DNA of 64,000 nt from Bacteroidales bacterium (GTDB lineage: Bacteria > Bacteroidota > Bacteroidia > Bacteroidales > UBA3824), in NCBI GenBank assembly GCA_017417315.1, contig JAFPZK010000053.1, forward strand, positions 294,592 to 358,591, in the 5' to 3' direction. Each line of letters begins with the position of its first letter. Positions within the stretch are counted from its first letter, which is position 1. Below, piece after piece: positions 17,067 to 24,885 of this stretch. The notes beneath the pieces were generated by a model. The model was not told the origin of the DNA, made no database searches, and worked only from the letters and a program-made list of their open reading frames with translations. The translations under genes and the position numbers were made by a program.

Positions 17067-17093
17067 ATAAATCAATTATTATCAGTAACTTTG
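17059..17093 (+). promoter_or_regulatory. Promoter of the deleted DUF4143 gene
   Basis: TAACTTTG lies at 17086-17093, with TTTG at 17059-17062 or a TTG at 17063-17065 as the upstream box. The spacing is 23 or 20 bases, slightly off the ideal 19. It is preserved although the gene behind it is broken. Confidence 0.6.
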
Positions 17094-17115
17094 CCACAAA
17101 CAAAAAATTGCTCAA

Positions 17116-17737
17116 ATGAAAGACAATGTTTTTAAGCGAAAAGTATACTGAACTTTACAAAAATGCAAACCGTTTTCAGATGTCAGCCGTAGTTGATAAC
17201 ACCACCACCGAAAAACGTCAGGAGTTGTTGGACGAAATGCGAGAAAGTATGATTGCCAATATTGCCTATCACAGTAGCGATCCGCACGTGGGATTGCGCC
17301 TGACCGCCGATTTCAAACGTTACAAAATGTACCTTTCCGACACGGGATTGTTTGTAACATTGGCGTTTTGGGATAAGGACTTTACCGAAAATATCATCTA
17401 TCAGAAACTACTCTCTGACAAATTGGATGCTAATCTTGGCTACGTTTATGAAAATGTGGTGGCGCAAATGTTGCGCAGTTCGGGCAACGAGTTGTATTAT
17501 TACACTTTCCCGAGCGAATCCCGCAACAATTACGAAGTGGATTTTCTTCTTTTGCGCGGTAACAAACTGATGCCAATCGAAGTGAAGTCGTCGGGCTACA
17601 AGTCGCACAAATCGCTTGACGCCTTTTGTGAAAAATTCTCTTCTCGAATATCCAATCCTGTGTTGTTGTACACCAAGGATTACCGTTGGGAAGAAGGAGT
17701 TGATTTTTTGCCAATATATTATACACCTTTTTTGTAG
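17116..17737 (+). pseudogene. DUF4143-type ATPase gene with the AAA domain deleted
   Basis: The relict start at 17116 encodes MKDNVFKRKVY then a stop, matching the N-terminus of the intact paralogue (VFKRKLYDEML). The rest continues one frame away: the ORF from 17126 to 17737 (203 codons) aligns end to end with the last ~180 residues of the 8444 protein, for example YHSSDPHVGLRLT vs YHCTDPHVGMGLT, DKLDANLGYVYENVVAQMLR, YEVDFLLLRGNKLMPIEVKSSGY. About 200 or more residues, including both Walker motifs, are missing, and the junction changes frame. A 203-residue nuclease-fold fragment starting at 17126 might still be made. Promoter and repeat array are intact. Confidence 0.85.
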
Positions 17738-17763
17738 TTTCTTATAGGAAAATCTTATAACCT

Positions 17764-18033
17764 ATGACGCGCCACTTTTGGAACATATTCACGAGCAAAC
17801 GCAGCACCGAGGCTCTGCACGAAATTGAGGTTTTGACGCGGAGTTTTGGCTTTATTGTCGATTACAAAAAGTTTGCGGAGGATTATCATATTTTGCAAAT
17901 TGACATCGAAAACACCAAGACCGACGCCCTTTTTCAAAAGATTTCCGAGACATTCAGCATCGAAAAATACAACGAAATCAAACTTAACAGGGCGGGGGAG
18001 GACGAGGTGTTTCTCAACGTGAAAATTATTTGA
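17764..18033 (+). CDS. Hypothetical 89-residue protein
   Basis: I do not recognise this family. It begins at ATG 17764, 26 bases after the DUF4143 remnant. The protein is soluble and mixed alpha/beta (HEIEVLTRSFGFIVDYKKFAEDYHILQIDIENTK), with no signal peptide, TM segment or metal motif. Codon choice looks normal for the region, and the length of open frame with an ATG favours a real gene. Confidence 0.45.
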   Translation: MTRHFWNIFTSKRSTEALHEIEVLTRSFGFIVDYKKFAEDYHILQIDIENTKTDALFQKISETFSIEKYNEIKLNRAGEDEVFLNVKII

Positions 18034-18215
18034 ATTTTATGCAAATCAAATCACGATTTGTAAAAAATCTTTACGCCTTTGTAAAATTATTTTACAACTT
18101 TACATATTCGCCTAAATGCTAAGTGGTTAGTTATTAACTAAATAGCAAAATTGGCACACTAAATGAAACATCCCGAGGCATACGACGCCACATTCCCCAA
18201 AAAAGAGAAGAAAGT
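18034..18215. other. Gene-poor stretch with three short inverted repeats
   Basis: CAAATC/GATTTG (18042-18060), GTAAAATTATTTTAC (18081-18095, near-palindrome) and TTAGTTATTAACTAA (18127-18141, palindrome around one base) lie here. A 24-codon ORF (18163-18237, MKHPEAYDATFPKKEK...) runs into the next promoter and may be a gene relic. No longer gene is visible. Confidence 0.45.
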
Positions 18216-18246
18216 TTTGCCGGGACAGTTATTTTGATTAACTTTG
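18216..18246 (+). promoter_or_regulatory. Promoter of the DUF3795 gene
   Basis: TTTG at 18216-18219, 19 bases, TAACTTTG at 18239-18246: an exact consensus match, 25 bases before ATG 18271. Confidence 0.75.
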
Positions 18247-18270
18247 CTAACTTGAATTAAATCAGCAATT

Positions 18271-18615
18271 ATGAACAATATGATAGCCTTCTGCGGTCTC
18301 GACTGCGCAAAATGTGACGCCTACATCGCCACCCTAAACAACGATGACGCCCTGCGCGAAAAGACTGCCAAACTTTGGAGCAAACTCAACAATGTTGAGA
18401 TTCTCCCCGAACACATCAACTGTGACGGCTGCCGCGCAAATGGCAGAAAGACAGTCTTTTGCGACCGCCTTTGTCTGATACGTCAATGTGCGTTGTCAAA
18501 AGGTTTCGCAACCTGTGGCGACTGTGCAGAAATGGAGAAATGTCAAAAAGTTGCAATGGTAATTGGCAACAATGCCACGGCGTTGGAGAATTTGAAGGAG
18601 AAACGATACAAATAA
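18271..18615 (+). CDS. DUF3795 cysteine-rich protein
   Basis: This 114-residue protein opens with the DUF3795 signature MIAFCGLDCAKCDAYIATLN and carries about eleven Cys, including NCDGCRANG, FCDRLCLIRQCA and TCGDCAEMEKC. The Cys spacing suggests metal or iron-sulfur binding. Function is unknown for the family. It has its own promoter. The next gene starts 11 bases downstream. Confidence 0.85.
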   Translation: MNNMIAFCGLDCAKCDAYIATLNNDDALREKTAKLWSKLNNVEILPEHINCDGCRANGRKTVFCDRLCLIRQCALSKGFATCGDCAEMEKCQKVAMVIGNNATALENLKEKRYK

Positions 18616-18626
18616 TTGAAATATCT

Positions 18627-19955
18627 ATGAAAACCAACAAGGAATACCCCGCAACTCATTCTATGTCAACGGCTTGGTTTTATGCCGATAAGGAAGGAAA
18701 TGTAGCGATAATTGAGTTTGAAGATAATGGTCCTGTACCTGAAAATATAGCCAATACGCAAACAAGTCTTTCTGAATTTTTGTTTGATACATTTACAGAA
18801 AAAGAAATATCATTTCCTTTTCGTCAGTTGAACTTGACAGACAATCAAGCCTTAGAGTTTTATGACAAATCTTATAAAAAAGAAGAGCCAAATGATTTGT
18901 TGTGCTATTCTGTTGTTAAGATAAACCCGGAAAATGAGAATGTGTTTATCCAAGAAATAGTTTCTAAAAACAATGAAAAAGAAGTTACTTGTCTTTCTCG
19001 AAATTTAGGACTTTATTATATTGAGTTTATTAAAAATCCATCTGTACTTCTTCTGAAAACATTGGAAGATGTTAGAATAATTGATTATTATATATCAAGT
19101 AATTATGAGTCACATATTAATTTTAATGATATGGAGTTTAAGAAACTGCCATTCTATGTTTATAAGCAATCTTATTCGAGAGAATTGCCCATTGCACGTG
19201 TTGTAAAACCTGAATTTTCTGTAAAAGTTTCGCAATTACCACCAAAGGCGAAGAACGAGATTATGAAATTGCCAATTAAATTTTCAGAAACAGAAACATT
19301 GCAAATAACAGATTACTACATTTCTGATTGGGCGAAATGGGATGATGACGATTTTGAAATTTTATCATTCAACATTTCACCGGAGGAAAAATTGGAATTT
19401 GACTATTATAAATTATCTGACGGAAAAGGTTCATTTGCATATTATTTGAATTGTCTGCCTTTATCTACAAGTGAACATTTTTATTTCAATCAATGTTCTT
19501 ATTATTGTACGGTTTTGATATTAGAATATTCAGGCAGTCCAATGATAGAAATTGATTATAAAAAAGGGAATTTTGCTGCAATGTCTGCTTTTTCAGACGA
19601 TAAATTAAGTGAAAAATTGTTTTGGAGAGAAAAAAAGGATTATTTAATACAATTGTCCGAAAATGAAAGAATTGAAAGGTTTCAGAAAAACCCGATTGAA
19701 AAAGTTGTAAAGTTTTTGAATCCTTATCTTTTGATTATTGACGATGAAGTGATGTCAATAGTTGAAAAGTTTTTTGCTGTTGAAAACCATAAAATCACAA
19801 TCAACGACCAATCTTTCCCATATTTCCTATTTTCGGAAATAAAGGCTCATTGTGACCAAATAATGGAATGTGCCAACAAGGAATACCGTGGCATAAAGAT
19901 ACCCATAAAACTCACTGAAAATGAATTACAAAAACTTGAAACTTCTGTCGATTGA
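18627..19955 (+). CDS. Unrecognised 442-residue soluble protein
   Basis: ATG 18627 (MKTNKEYPATHSMSTAWFY) is chosen; an upstream in-frame extension would overlap the DUF3795 gene and is less protein-like. No signal peptide or TM segment is visible. The N-terminus (YADKEGNVAIIEFEDNGPVP) looks like a beta-sheet repeat seen in proteins that handle DNA- or dataset-like strings, but I cannot name a family. Repeated ITDYYISDWA and ISSNYESHIN segments hint at internal duplication. The DNA is clearly more AT-rich than both neighbours, a sign of separate origin. Its last 35 bases overlap the start of the radical SAM gene, so the two are co-expressed. Confidence 0.7.
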   Translation: MKTNKEYPATHSMSTAWFYADKEGNVAIIEFEDNGPVPENIANTQTSLSEFLFDTFTEKEISFPFRQLNLTDNQALEFYDKSYKKEEPNDLLCYSVVKINPENENVFIQEIVSKNNEKEVTCLSRNLGLYYIEFIKNPSVLLLKTLEDVRIIDYYISSNYESHINFNDMEFKKLPFYVYKQSYSRELPIARVVKPEFSVKVSQLPPKAKNEIMKLPIKFSETETLQITDYYISDWAKWDDDDFEILSFNISPEEKLEFDYYKLSDGKGSFAYYLNCLPLSTSEHFYFNQCSYYCTVLILEYSGSPMIEIDYKKGNFAAMSAFSDDKLSEKLFWREKKDYLIQLSENERIERFQKNPIEKVVKFLNPYLLIIDDEVMSIVEKFFAVENHKITINDQSFPYFLFSEIKAHCDQIMECANKEYRGIKIPIKLTENELQKLETSVD

Positions 19956-20679
19956 CCTTTCAAACTTTTGCAGCAAGCATTGTAATTTTTGTTACAATCA
20001 GAGTTCCAAAAGTGGGGCGACGCTTTGGCGGCCGTCGGAGGTGGTTGCTTTTGCCACCGACTGCGCTAAAAACGGTATTGAAGCCGTGTCGCTTGGCGGT
20101 GGCGAACCGTTTGAATATGAGGGAGTTTTTGAAATTATAAAAACGTTGCAGCCGTTGGTTTATTTGTCGGTGACAAGCAACGGATTGCCGTTGGAAAATC
20201 CTGAAATTTTTGACAAAATCAAACAGAATAGCCCCGACAAAATCCACATCACGATACATTTTCCCGACAATGCCGCCGAGGTGGAACGGGTGATTAAAAT
20301 GCTTGAAAAACTCACCAAAGAAACGTCTGTTACTGTTGGTGTTAATTTACTTGTAAATGCCACTAAAATAGATAGTTGCAAGAGAGTTTATGCACAATTG
20401 ATCGAGGAATTGTTGACTCCAAAACAGATAATCCTCATTCCCCAACGCTTTTCGCAGACGCCCGACGCCAAAATGTTGTTTTCGGTGGCGGGAGGACAGC
20501 CGTTTCAGAGTCCGTCGTGCCTTCTCAAATGTACTCCGCCCGAAAATTTTTGCTCCGTCTCTTGGGACAAAAAAGTGAATTTTTGCAGTTACGCCAAAGG
20601 AAAACAACCTCTCGAAACTCTTGATTATCAAGGATTGACACGCGCTTTGGATAAGATAAAATTCGGAAGTTGTGCATAA
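19921..20679 (+). CDS. Radical SAM protein
   Basis: This 252-residue protein binds a 4Fe-4S cluster through C17-x3-C21-x2-C24 (CSKHCNFC) and SAM through GGGEPF (59-64). Later Cys residues (PSCLLKCTPPENFCSV and NFCSYAK) may bind a second cluster, as in SPASM-like maturases, but the tail is shorter than in typical SPASM proteins. The substrate is unknown. The overlap with the upstream 442-residue gene suggests that protein as a partner or target; this is inference. Confidence 0.85.
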   Translation: MNYKNLKLLSIDLSNFCSKHCNFCYNQSSKSGATLWRPSEVVAFATDCAKNGIEAVSLGGGEPFEYEGVFEIIKTLQPLVYLSVTSNGLPLENPEIFDKIKQNSPDKIHITIHFPDNAAEVERVIKMLEKLTKETSVTVGVNLLVNATKIDSCKRVYAQLIEELLTPKQIILIPQRFSQTPDAKMLFSVAGGQPFQSPSCLLKCTPPENFCSVSWDKKVNFCSYAKGKQPLETLDYQGLTRALDKIKFGSCA

Positions 20680-20708
20680 TAATTGTATAATTTAAAAACA
20701 TAATAACA

Positions 20709-21158
20709 ATGAAAACTTTTCAAGTAAAACCCTCTACAAATTACGACATTATCAAGCCCCTTTTTGTTGAGTATTCGCAAATTAAGGGTGCGGAAGGATG
20801 CTTTGTCTCTTTTGAAAAAGAATTGGCGGATTTGGCGACGTTTTACAAGGGCGGGGCGATTCTCGTGGGCTTTGAGGACGGTGCGCCGATTGCCACCATC
20901 GCCCTCAGAAAAGTGGATGACACCACCGCCGAGGTGAAACGCCTTTTTGTAAAACCCGAACACCGTGGCAAAGGCTATTCTCGGAAAATGTTGGATGCAA
21001 TGTTTCAATGTGCCAAATCGCTTGGCTACAAAGAAGTTATGCTCACAACACGCCCCGAAGTAATGCCCGTTGCGTACGCCCTTTATCAGCGCATTGGCTT
21101 TAATCAAATTGACCTAAAAGATGGCGTGGCAACGATGCGGATGGCATTGTCGCAATAA
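20709..21158 (+). CDS. GNAT-family N-acetyltransferase
   Basis: This 149-residue protein has the acetyl-CoA motif RLFVKPEHRGKGYSRKML (R/Q-x-x-G-x-G/A at about 80-95) and the C-terminal YQRIGFNQID. The family acetylates small molecules or protein amines. It follows the radical SAM gene by 29 bases and is probably on the same transcript. Substrate unknown. Confidence 0.88.
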   Translation: MKTFQVKPSTNYDIIKPLFVEYSQIKGAEGCFVSFEKELADLATFYKGGAILVGFEDGAPIATIALRKVDDTTAEVKRLFVKPEHRGKGYSRKMLDAMFQCAKSLGYKEVMLTTRPEVMPVAYALYQRIGFNQIDLKDGVATMRMALSQ

Positions 21159-21174
21159 AAAAATCCGCGACATT

Positions 21175-21978
21175 TCAATCGTGATAATCCTCCTCGCTCC
21201 ATTCAAACTTGACAGTCTCAGGCACCATATATTTGCCGATTTTGTAGTCGATATTCGCCTTGTGGGCTTGGCTTAGTTGAAAACGTCGGGGGATGCGGTA
21301 CATCTTGCCGTCCTTGATGAAACGCGCCCCCGTCTGATGAAAACGAAACGCAACGCCCCGCGCCACACATTGCTCCCTGACGTTGAGAATCCAATCGTAA
21401 TTGCAGGGACGCACCTCAATTCCCGATTCGCCGCTAACCGCCACTTCCTCAATTTCAGGTGCTAGGTACGGCGTGAGGTCAACGTCTGTAAGCATCGGCG
21501 CCACCATAATGCTCTTGTGTTTGATGGGCGACGATAAAAATATCGGCAGACGGTAATCCGCCATCTCTTGATTCTCCACGGTGCAGCCAACGAGCACATT
21601 GTCGTAACCGTCGCCCCAATCGTCGGGAACACATTCCATAAAACGGTCGATGCGTTTGGTGAAAAAATAAAACCACAGGTCGCTCCTTTCCTTCATCATC
21701 CGCCAACATTCGGGACGCCATTCGTCGGCATCTTTGAGCAAAAAATCGGAGGTGAAGCAGGTGAACACAATCCGTCCGCTTTCGATTTTCCAACTTTTGT
21801 CGCGCTTGCGTTTGATGGGCAGGTTGAAATTGCCTGTTTTTCTGCACTCTTTGCTTGAAATTTCGCTGCCGTACATCTCGTCCTGACGATAGACATAGCA
21901 ATATTTGCACCCCGAACTTATCTTGGTGCAGCCGTGCCACGGATTCCAATCAGCGTATATTTCCCAATGTTCTGCCAT
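21175..21978 (-). CDS. DUF5131 (phage Gp37/Gp68-like) protein
   Basis: This 267-residue protein has WNPWHGCTKISSGCKYCY, giving C17-x6-C24-x2-C27, a radical-SAM-like cluster motif of the DUF5131 family found in phages and mobile regions. FTCFTSDFLL, FYFFTKRIDR, GCTVENQEMADYR and GESGIEVRPC are all characteristic. The biochemical activity is not known. It is transcribed divergently from the GNAT gene at 22060, with overlapping promoters. Confidence 0.85.
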   Translation of the reverse strand: MAEHWEIYADWNPWHGCTKISSGCKYCYVYRQDEMYGSEISSKECRKTGNFNLPIKRKRDKSWKIESGRIVFTCFTSDFLLKDADEWRPECWRMMKERSDLWFYFFTKRIDRFMECVPDDWGDGYDNVLVGCTVENQEMADYRLPIFLSSPIKHKSIMVAPMLTDVDLTPYLAPEIEEVAVSGESGIEVRPCNYDWILNVREQCVARGVAFRFHQTGARFIKDGKMYRIPRRFQLSQAHKANIDYKIGKYMVPETVKFEWSEEDYHD

Positions 21979-21982
21979 AGCG

Positions 21983-22035
21983 CAAATTTAGGCAATTATT
22001 ATCATTTGGGCAATTAAATTTTCTTTTTATCTTTG
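21983..22035. promoter_or_regulatory. Overlapping divergent promoters for DUF5131 (-) and GNAT (+)
   Basis: Plus strand: TTTG 22005-22008, 19 bases, TATCTTTG 22028-22035 (exact). Minus strand: TTG 22013-22011, 20 bases, TAAATTTG 21990-21983. The -33 boxes overlap, so RNA polymerase may be unable to use both at once. Confidence 0.7.
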
Positions 22036-22059
22036 TAACCGATTTAAAACGAATTTAAT

Positions 22060-22581
22060 ATACAGACAGACAGAATCATACTCCGTCCGTGGCGTGAATC
22101 TGATGCCGAGGCGTTGTTCAAATATGCGAGTAGTCCCGAAGTGGGACCCCGTGCGGGTTGGCCGCCTCACAAAAGCGTTGAGGAAAGCCGCGAAATCATC
22201 CGCACCATTTTCAGCGGCGACACAATGTGGGCTGTCGTCTTGAAAGAGACCAACGAGGCAATCGGCTGCGCGGGCTACCTCACCGCCGACCATTCCAACT
22301 TCAATATCGCCGCCGACGAGTGCGAAGTCGGCTATTGGATTGGTCAGCCTTATTGGAACCAAGGAATCTGCACCGAGGCTTTGCGCCTGATAATGGATTA
22401 TTGCTTCAACGTCAAGAAATTAAAGACGTTATATGGCGGTTACTTCCCCGAAAATCCCGCTTCGGGTCGCGTAATGGAAAAATGCGGCTTCGTCCCCACC
22501 GGCGACGAAATCACCTGTGATACGCTTGCTATTGGCGTGCCAAAACAGGCGATAGTGATGAAGAAGACAAATTCAAATTAA
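22060..22581 (+). CDS. RimJ/RimL-type GNAT acetyltransferase, no ordinary start codon
   Basis: The fold is complete: QTDRIILRPWRESDAEALFKY at the N-terminus, DECEVGYWIGQPYWNQGICTEALR (acetyl-CoA site) and SGRVMEKCGFVPTG. The homologous N-terminus begins at 22060-22065, where the codon is ATA. There is no in-frame ATG, GTG or TTG between the stop at 22045 and the TTG at 22114, and starting at that TTG would remove the first beta strand. A perfect promoter ends at 22035, consistent with initiation near 22060. Either ATA is used, or an ATG was lost by mutation and a truncated protein is made. Confidence 0.75.
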   Translation: MQTDRIILRPWRESDAEALFKYASSPEVGPRAGWPPHKSVEESREIIRTIFSGDTMWAVVLKETNEAIGCAGYLTADHSNFNIAADECEVGYWIGQPYWNQGICTEALRLIMDYCFNVKKLKTLYGGYFPENPASGRVMEKCGFVPTGDEITCDTLAIGVPKQAIVMKKTNSN

Positions 22582-22589
22582 AACCAATT

Positions 22590-23207
22590 ATGAAAACCGA
22601 AATCGACCCTCGCACCACCTCCCGCGCCGCCGCTTTTGAAATGTGGATGACCTCGCCGATGCCGATGGTAACATTGGTCAAGACGTTGGATGTCAGCCGC
22701 TTGGTAAGATTCTCCAAACAGCGCGGAGTTAAATTCAATATGTTGATGTGCTATTGCATCGGCAAGGCGGCGACGAGTGTGGAGGAGTTTTTTATGCTGC
22801 CCGAAGGCGGTAAACTCTTCCGTTACAACGCTCTTGCCGTTAATGTTATCGTCAATAACAAAAACGGCGGCATCAGTTCGTGCGACATTCCATTTACGGC
22901 AGATTTGCAGCGGTTTAATAATGATTATCAATCACTTACTTCAAAAGCCGCAACCGAATCCCAAAGTTCGTTCCTTGAAGATTATATGATAATCGGCACG
23001 TCGGCAATGGTGGCTACCGAACTCGACTGCATAGTCAACCAATATACCGACAAATTCGCAAACCCGATGGTGATGTGGGGCAAATATCGTAAACACCTTT
23101 TTAAAACCACGTTGCCTATCTCGTTTCAATTCCACCACGTACAGATGGACGGCGGACAGGCGGCGAGGTTTTTGGAGCGGTTGCAGGAAGAAATTTATCA
23201 GTTGTAA
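22590..23207 (+). CDS. Chloramphenicol acetyltransferase-like acyltransferase (CAT family)
   Basis: This 205-residue protein has the CAT fold signature FHHVQMDGGQ (HHxxxDG at about 182-188, containing the catalytic His and the structural Asp), and also KFNMLMCYCIGKA and YNALAVNVIVNN. Length is near the 210-220 of type A CATs. The N-terminal FEMWMTSPMPMVTLVKTLDVS also follows the family. Whether chloramphenicol is the substrate cannot be told; many Bacteroidota homologues have no known resistance role. It starts 8 bases after the GNAT stop, suggesting an operon. Confidence 0.82.
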   Translation: MKTEIDPRTTSRAAAFEMWMTSPMPMVTLVKTLDVSRLVRFSKQRGVKFNMLMCYCIGKAATSVEEFFMLPEGGKLFRYNALAVNVIVNNKNGGISSCDIPFTADLQRFNNDYQSLTSKAATESQSSFLEDYMIIGTSAMVATELDCIVNQYTDKFANPMVMWGKYRKHLFKTTLPISFQFHHVQMDGGQAARFLERLQEEIYQL

Positions 23208-23208
23208 T

Positions 23209-24798
23209 TTATTTCCTGATAATTTTTTCCACAGTATTTTTAATCGTATTGACCGGCGAGACGGTCTTGATGTCGTCGATTATGGAGTTGTTTTCGATTT
23301 TTTCGGTCTTGACGTTGTTGTAACTGATGCCGCTCGCAGTGAGGGTCTTCATCAAAACATCCTGATCGTCAGTGATTAAGAGGAGGTTGTCGCCGTCAAA
23401 AAGTTCAGTCCTGCCCTTTGGGACAAAATACTTGCCGCCGCGCTTAACCATCACTACGAGAGTGTTTTCGGGCAGAGGAAGGTCTTTGATGAAACTTCCG
23501 CGCTCGTCGATGTCGGCCTGAGTGATTTTTATTTCGGTGGTCACGGACTTGATGTCGTCGGAAAATTCCAAATCAAAATTCTTGGGCTGCGAAAGTTCGT
23601 CGGTTTCTTCTATTAAGTTGAGTTTTTTCGCCATCAACGAGAGCGACGTGCCCTGAATCAACAGCGAAATCAACGTGCACATAAACACGATGTTAAACTG
23701 TTTTCCTGCGCCCGGAGTGTCGGCGGTGAGGAGCATTATGGCAAAGATAATCGGCGCCGCGCCTTTGAGTCCCACCCACGATATGAACACCTTTTCCTTG
23801 AAACTCCTTTTGAACGGCGCAAGGCACAGAAAAACGCTCGCGGGACGGGCTATCAAAATCATTACCACAGAGATAACTATGCCCGGCACGATGGTAGGCA
23901 GGAGTTCTTTGGGCGACACCAAAAGACCCAACGTCAGGAACATAATCAGTTGGAAAAGCCACGTCAAGCCGTCGAAAAAGTTGATTGTGGCGCGTTTGTG
24001 GACGAAGTTGGAATTGCCGATGACGAGACCGCCGATATATACCGCCAAATAACTGTTGCCGCCCACAAAATACGACACCGAAAATATGAACAGACAGCCC
24101 GACAGCACCGCGATAGGGTATAATGAGGCGTTGTCGATGTTGAGTTTGTTGAGGGCTGCAACGAACAATTTTGCCACGAGGAAGCCCGACAATCCGCCCA
24201 TAACTAACTTTATCACAATGTCCAACACCACCGATGAATATTCCACCGAATCGCCCTGTTTGACGATTCCGATGAGTGTGACGGTCATAATGTACGCCAC
24301 GGGGTCGTTGCTGCCGCTTTCGGATTCGAGGAGCGGACGGAGTTTGTTTTTGAGGTTGAGGTTTTGTGAACGCAATATCGAAAACACTGACGCAGAGTCG
24401 GTTGACGCCATTGTTGACGCCAAAAGCAAGCACGATGCTATGCCGAGCGTCCGCCCCAACATCACGTCAAAAACGCCTTTGATGACAAAACCCGTGATTA
24501 TCGCCGTAAGTGCCACGCCCACGGTTGCCAAGATGATTCCTTGGGTCAATACGGGACGGATGTCGGCGAATTTGGTGTCCATACCGCCCGAAAACAGAAT
24601 TACGCACAGAGCCACCGTGCCGATAGTGGAGGCGGTTTCAAAATTGTCGAACATTATGAGTTTCAGCCCGCCGTCGCCAAACAACATTCCTGTAAAGAGG
24701 AACACCAACAAAATTGGCACGCCAAACTTGTATCCCGCCTTGCAAGCCCAAATGCTTGCAAACGCCAAGACCGCCGCTATTAACAAAAATCCTTCCAT
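23209..24798 (-). CDS. CPA1-family K+(Na+)/H+ antiporter with C-terminal TrkA-C domain (NhaP2/CvrA-like)
   Basis: This 529-residue protein has about 12-13 TM helices in residues 1-385. TDSASVF and SESGSNDPVAYIMTV hold the conserved Asp residues of the ion site. A cytosolic TrkA-C-like domain (GSFIKDLPLPENTLVVMVKRGG, about 430-505) is likely to sense nucleotide or redox state. The role is pH and cation homeostasis at the inner membrane. It converges with the CAT gene with one base between the stops. GC content is visibly higher than in the flanking core DNA. Confidence 0.87.
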   Translation of the reverse strand: MEGFLLIAAVLAFASIWACKAGYKFGVPILLVFLFTGMLFGDGGLKLIMFDNFETASTIGTVALCVILFSGGMDTKFADIRPVLTQGIILATVGVALTAIITGFVIKGVFDVMLGRTLGIASCLLLASTMASTDSASVFSILRSQNLNLKNKLRPLLESESGSNDPVAYIMTVTLIGIVKQGDSVEYSSVVLDIVIKLVMGGLSGFLVAKLFVAALNKLNIDNASLYPIAVLSGCLFIFSVSYFVGGNSYLAVYIGGLVIGNSNFVHKRATINFFDGLTWLFQLIMFLTLGLLVSPKELLPTIVPGIVISVVMILIARPASVFLCLAPFKRSFKEKVFISWVGLKGAAPIIFAIMLLTADTPGAGKQFNIVFMCTLISLLIQGTSLSLMAKKLNLIEETDELSQPKNFDLEFSDDIKSVTTEIKITQADIDERGSFIKDLPLPENTLVVMVKRGGKYFVPKGRTELFDGDNLLLITDDQDVLMKTLTASGISYNNVKTEKIENNSIIDDIKTVSPVNTIKNTVEKIIRK

Positions 24799-24885
24799 AA
24801 AATTTGTCTAATTTTAGAGAACAAAGGTAGTGTTTTTGGGTAAAAAAAATGTTGTCTGAAAATTAAAATTCAATTACAAATTCCA

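Noticed and set aside
17116..17737. Flanking direct repeats like those around the intact ATPase cassette
   Set aside because: No repeat of comparable length could be found by eye between 16869-16977 and 17738-17900.
18459..18626. In-frame extension of the 442-residue protein over the DUF3795 gene
   Set aside because: The extra 56 residues are a frame-shadow of the DUF3795 coding sequence; ATG 18627 lies 11 bases after its stop.
23675..24811. Long plus-strand ORFs opposite the antiporter gene
   Set aside because: They mirror the codons of the minus-strand antiporter, have no domain or membrane pattern of their own, and lack promoters.
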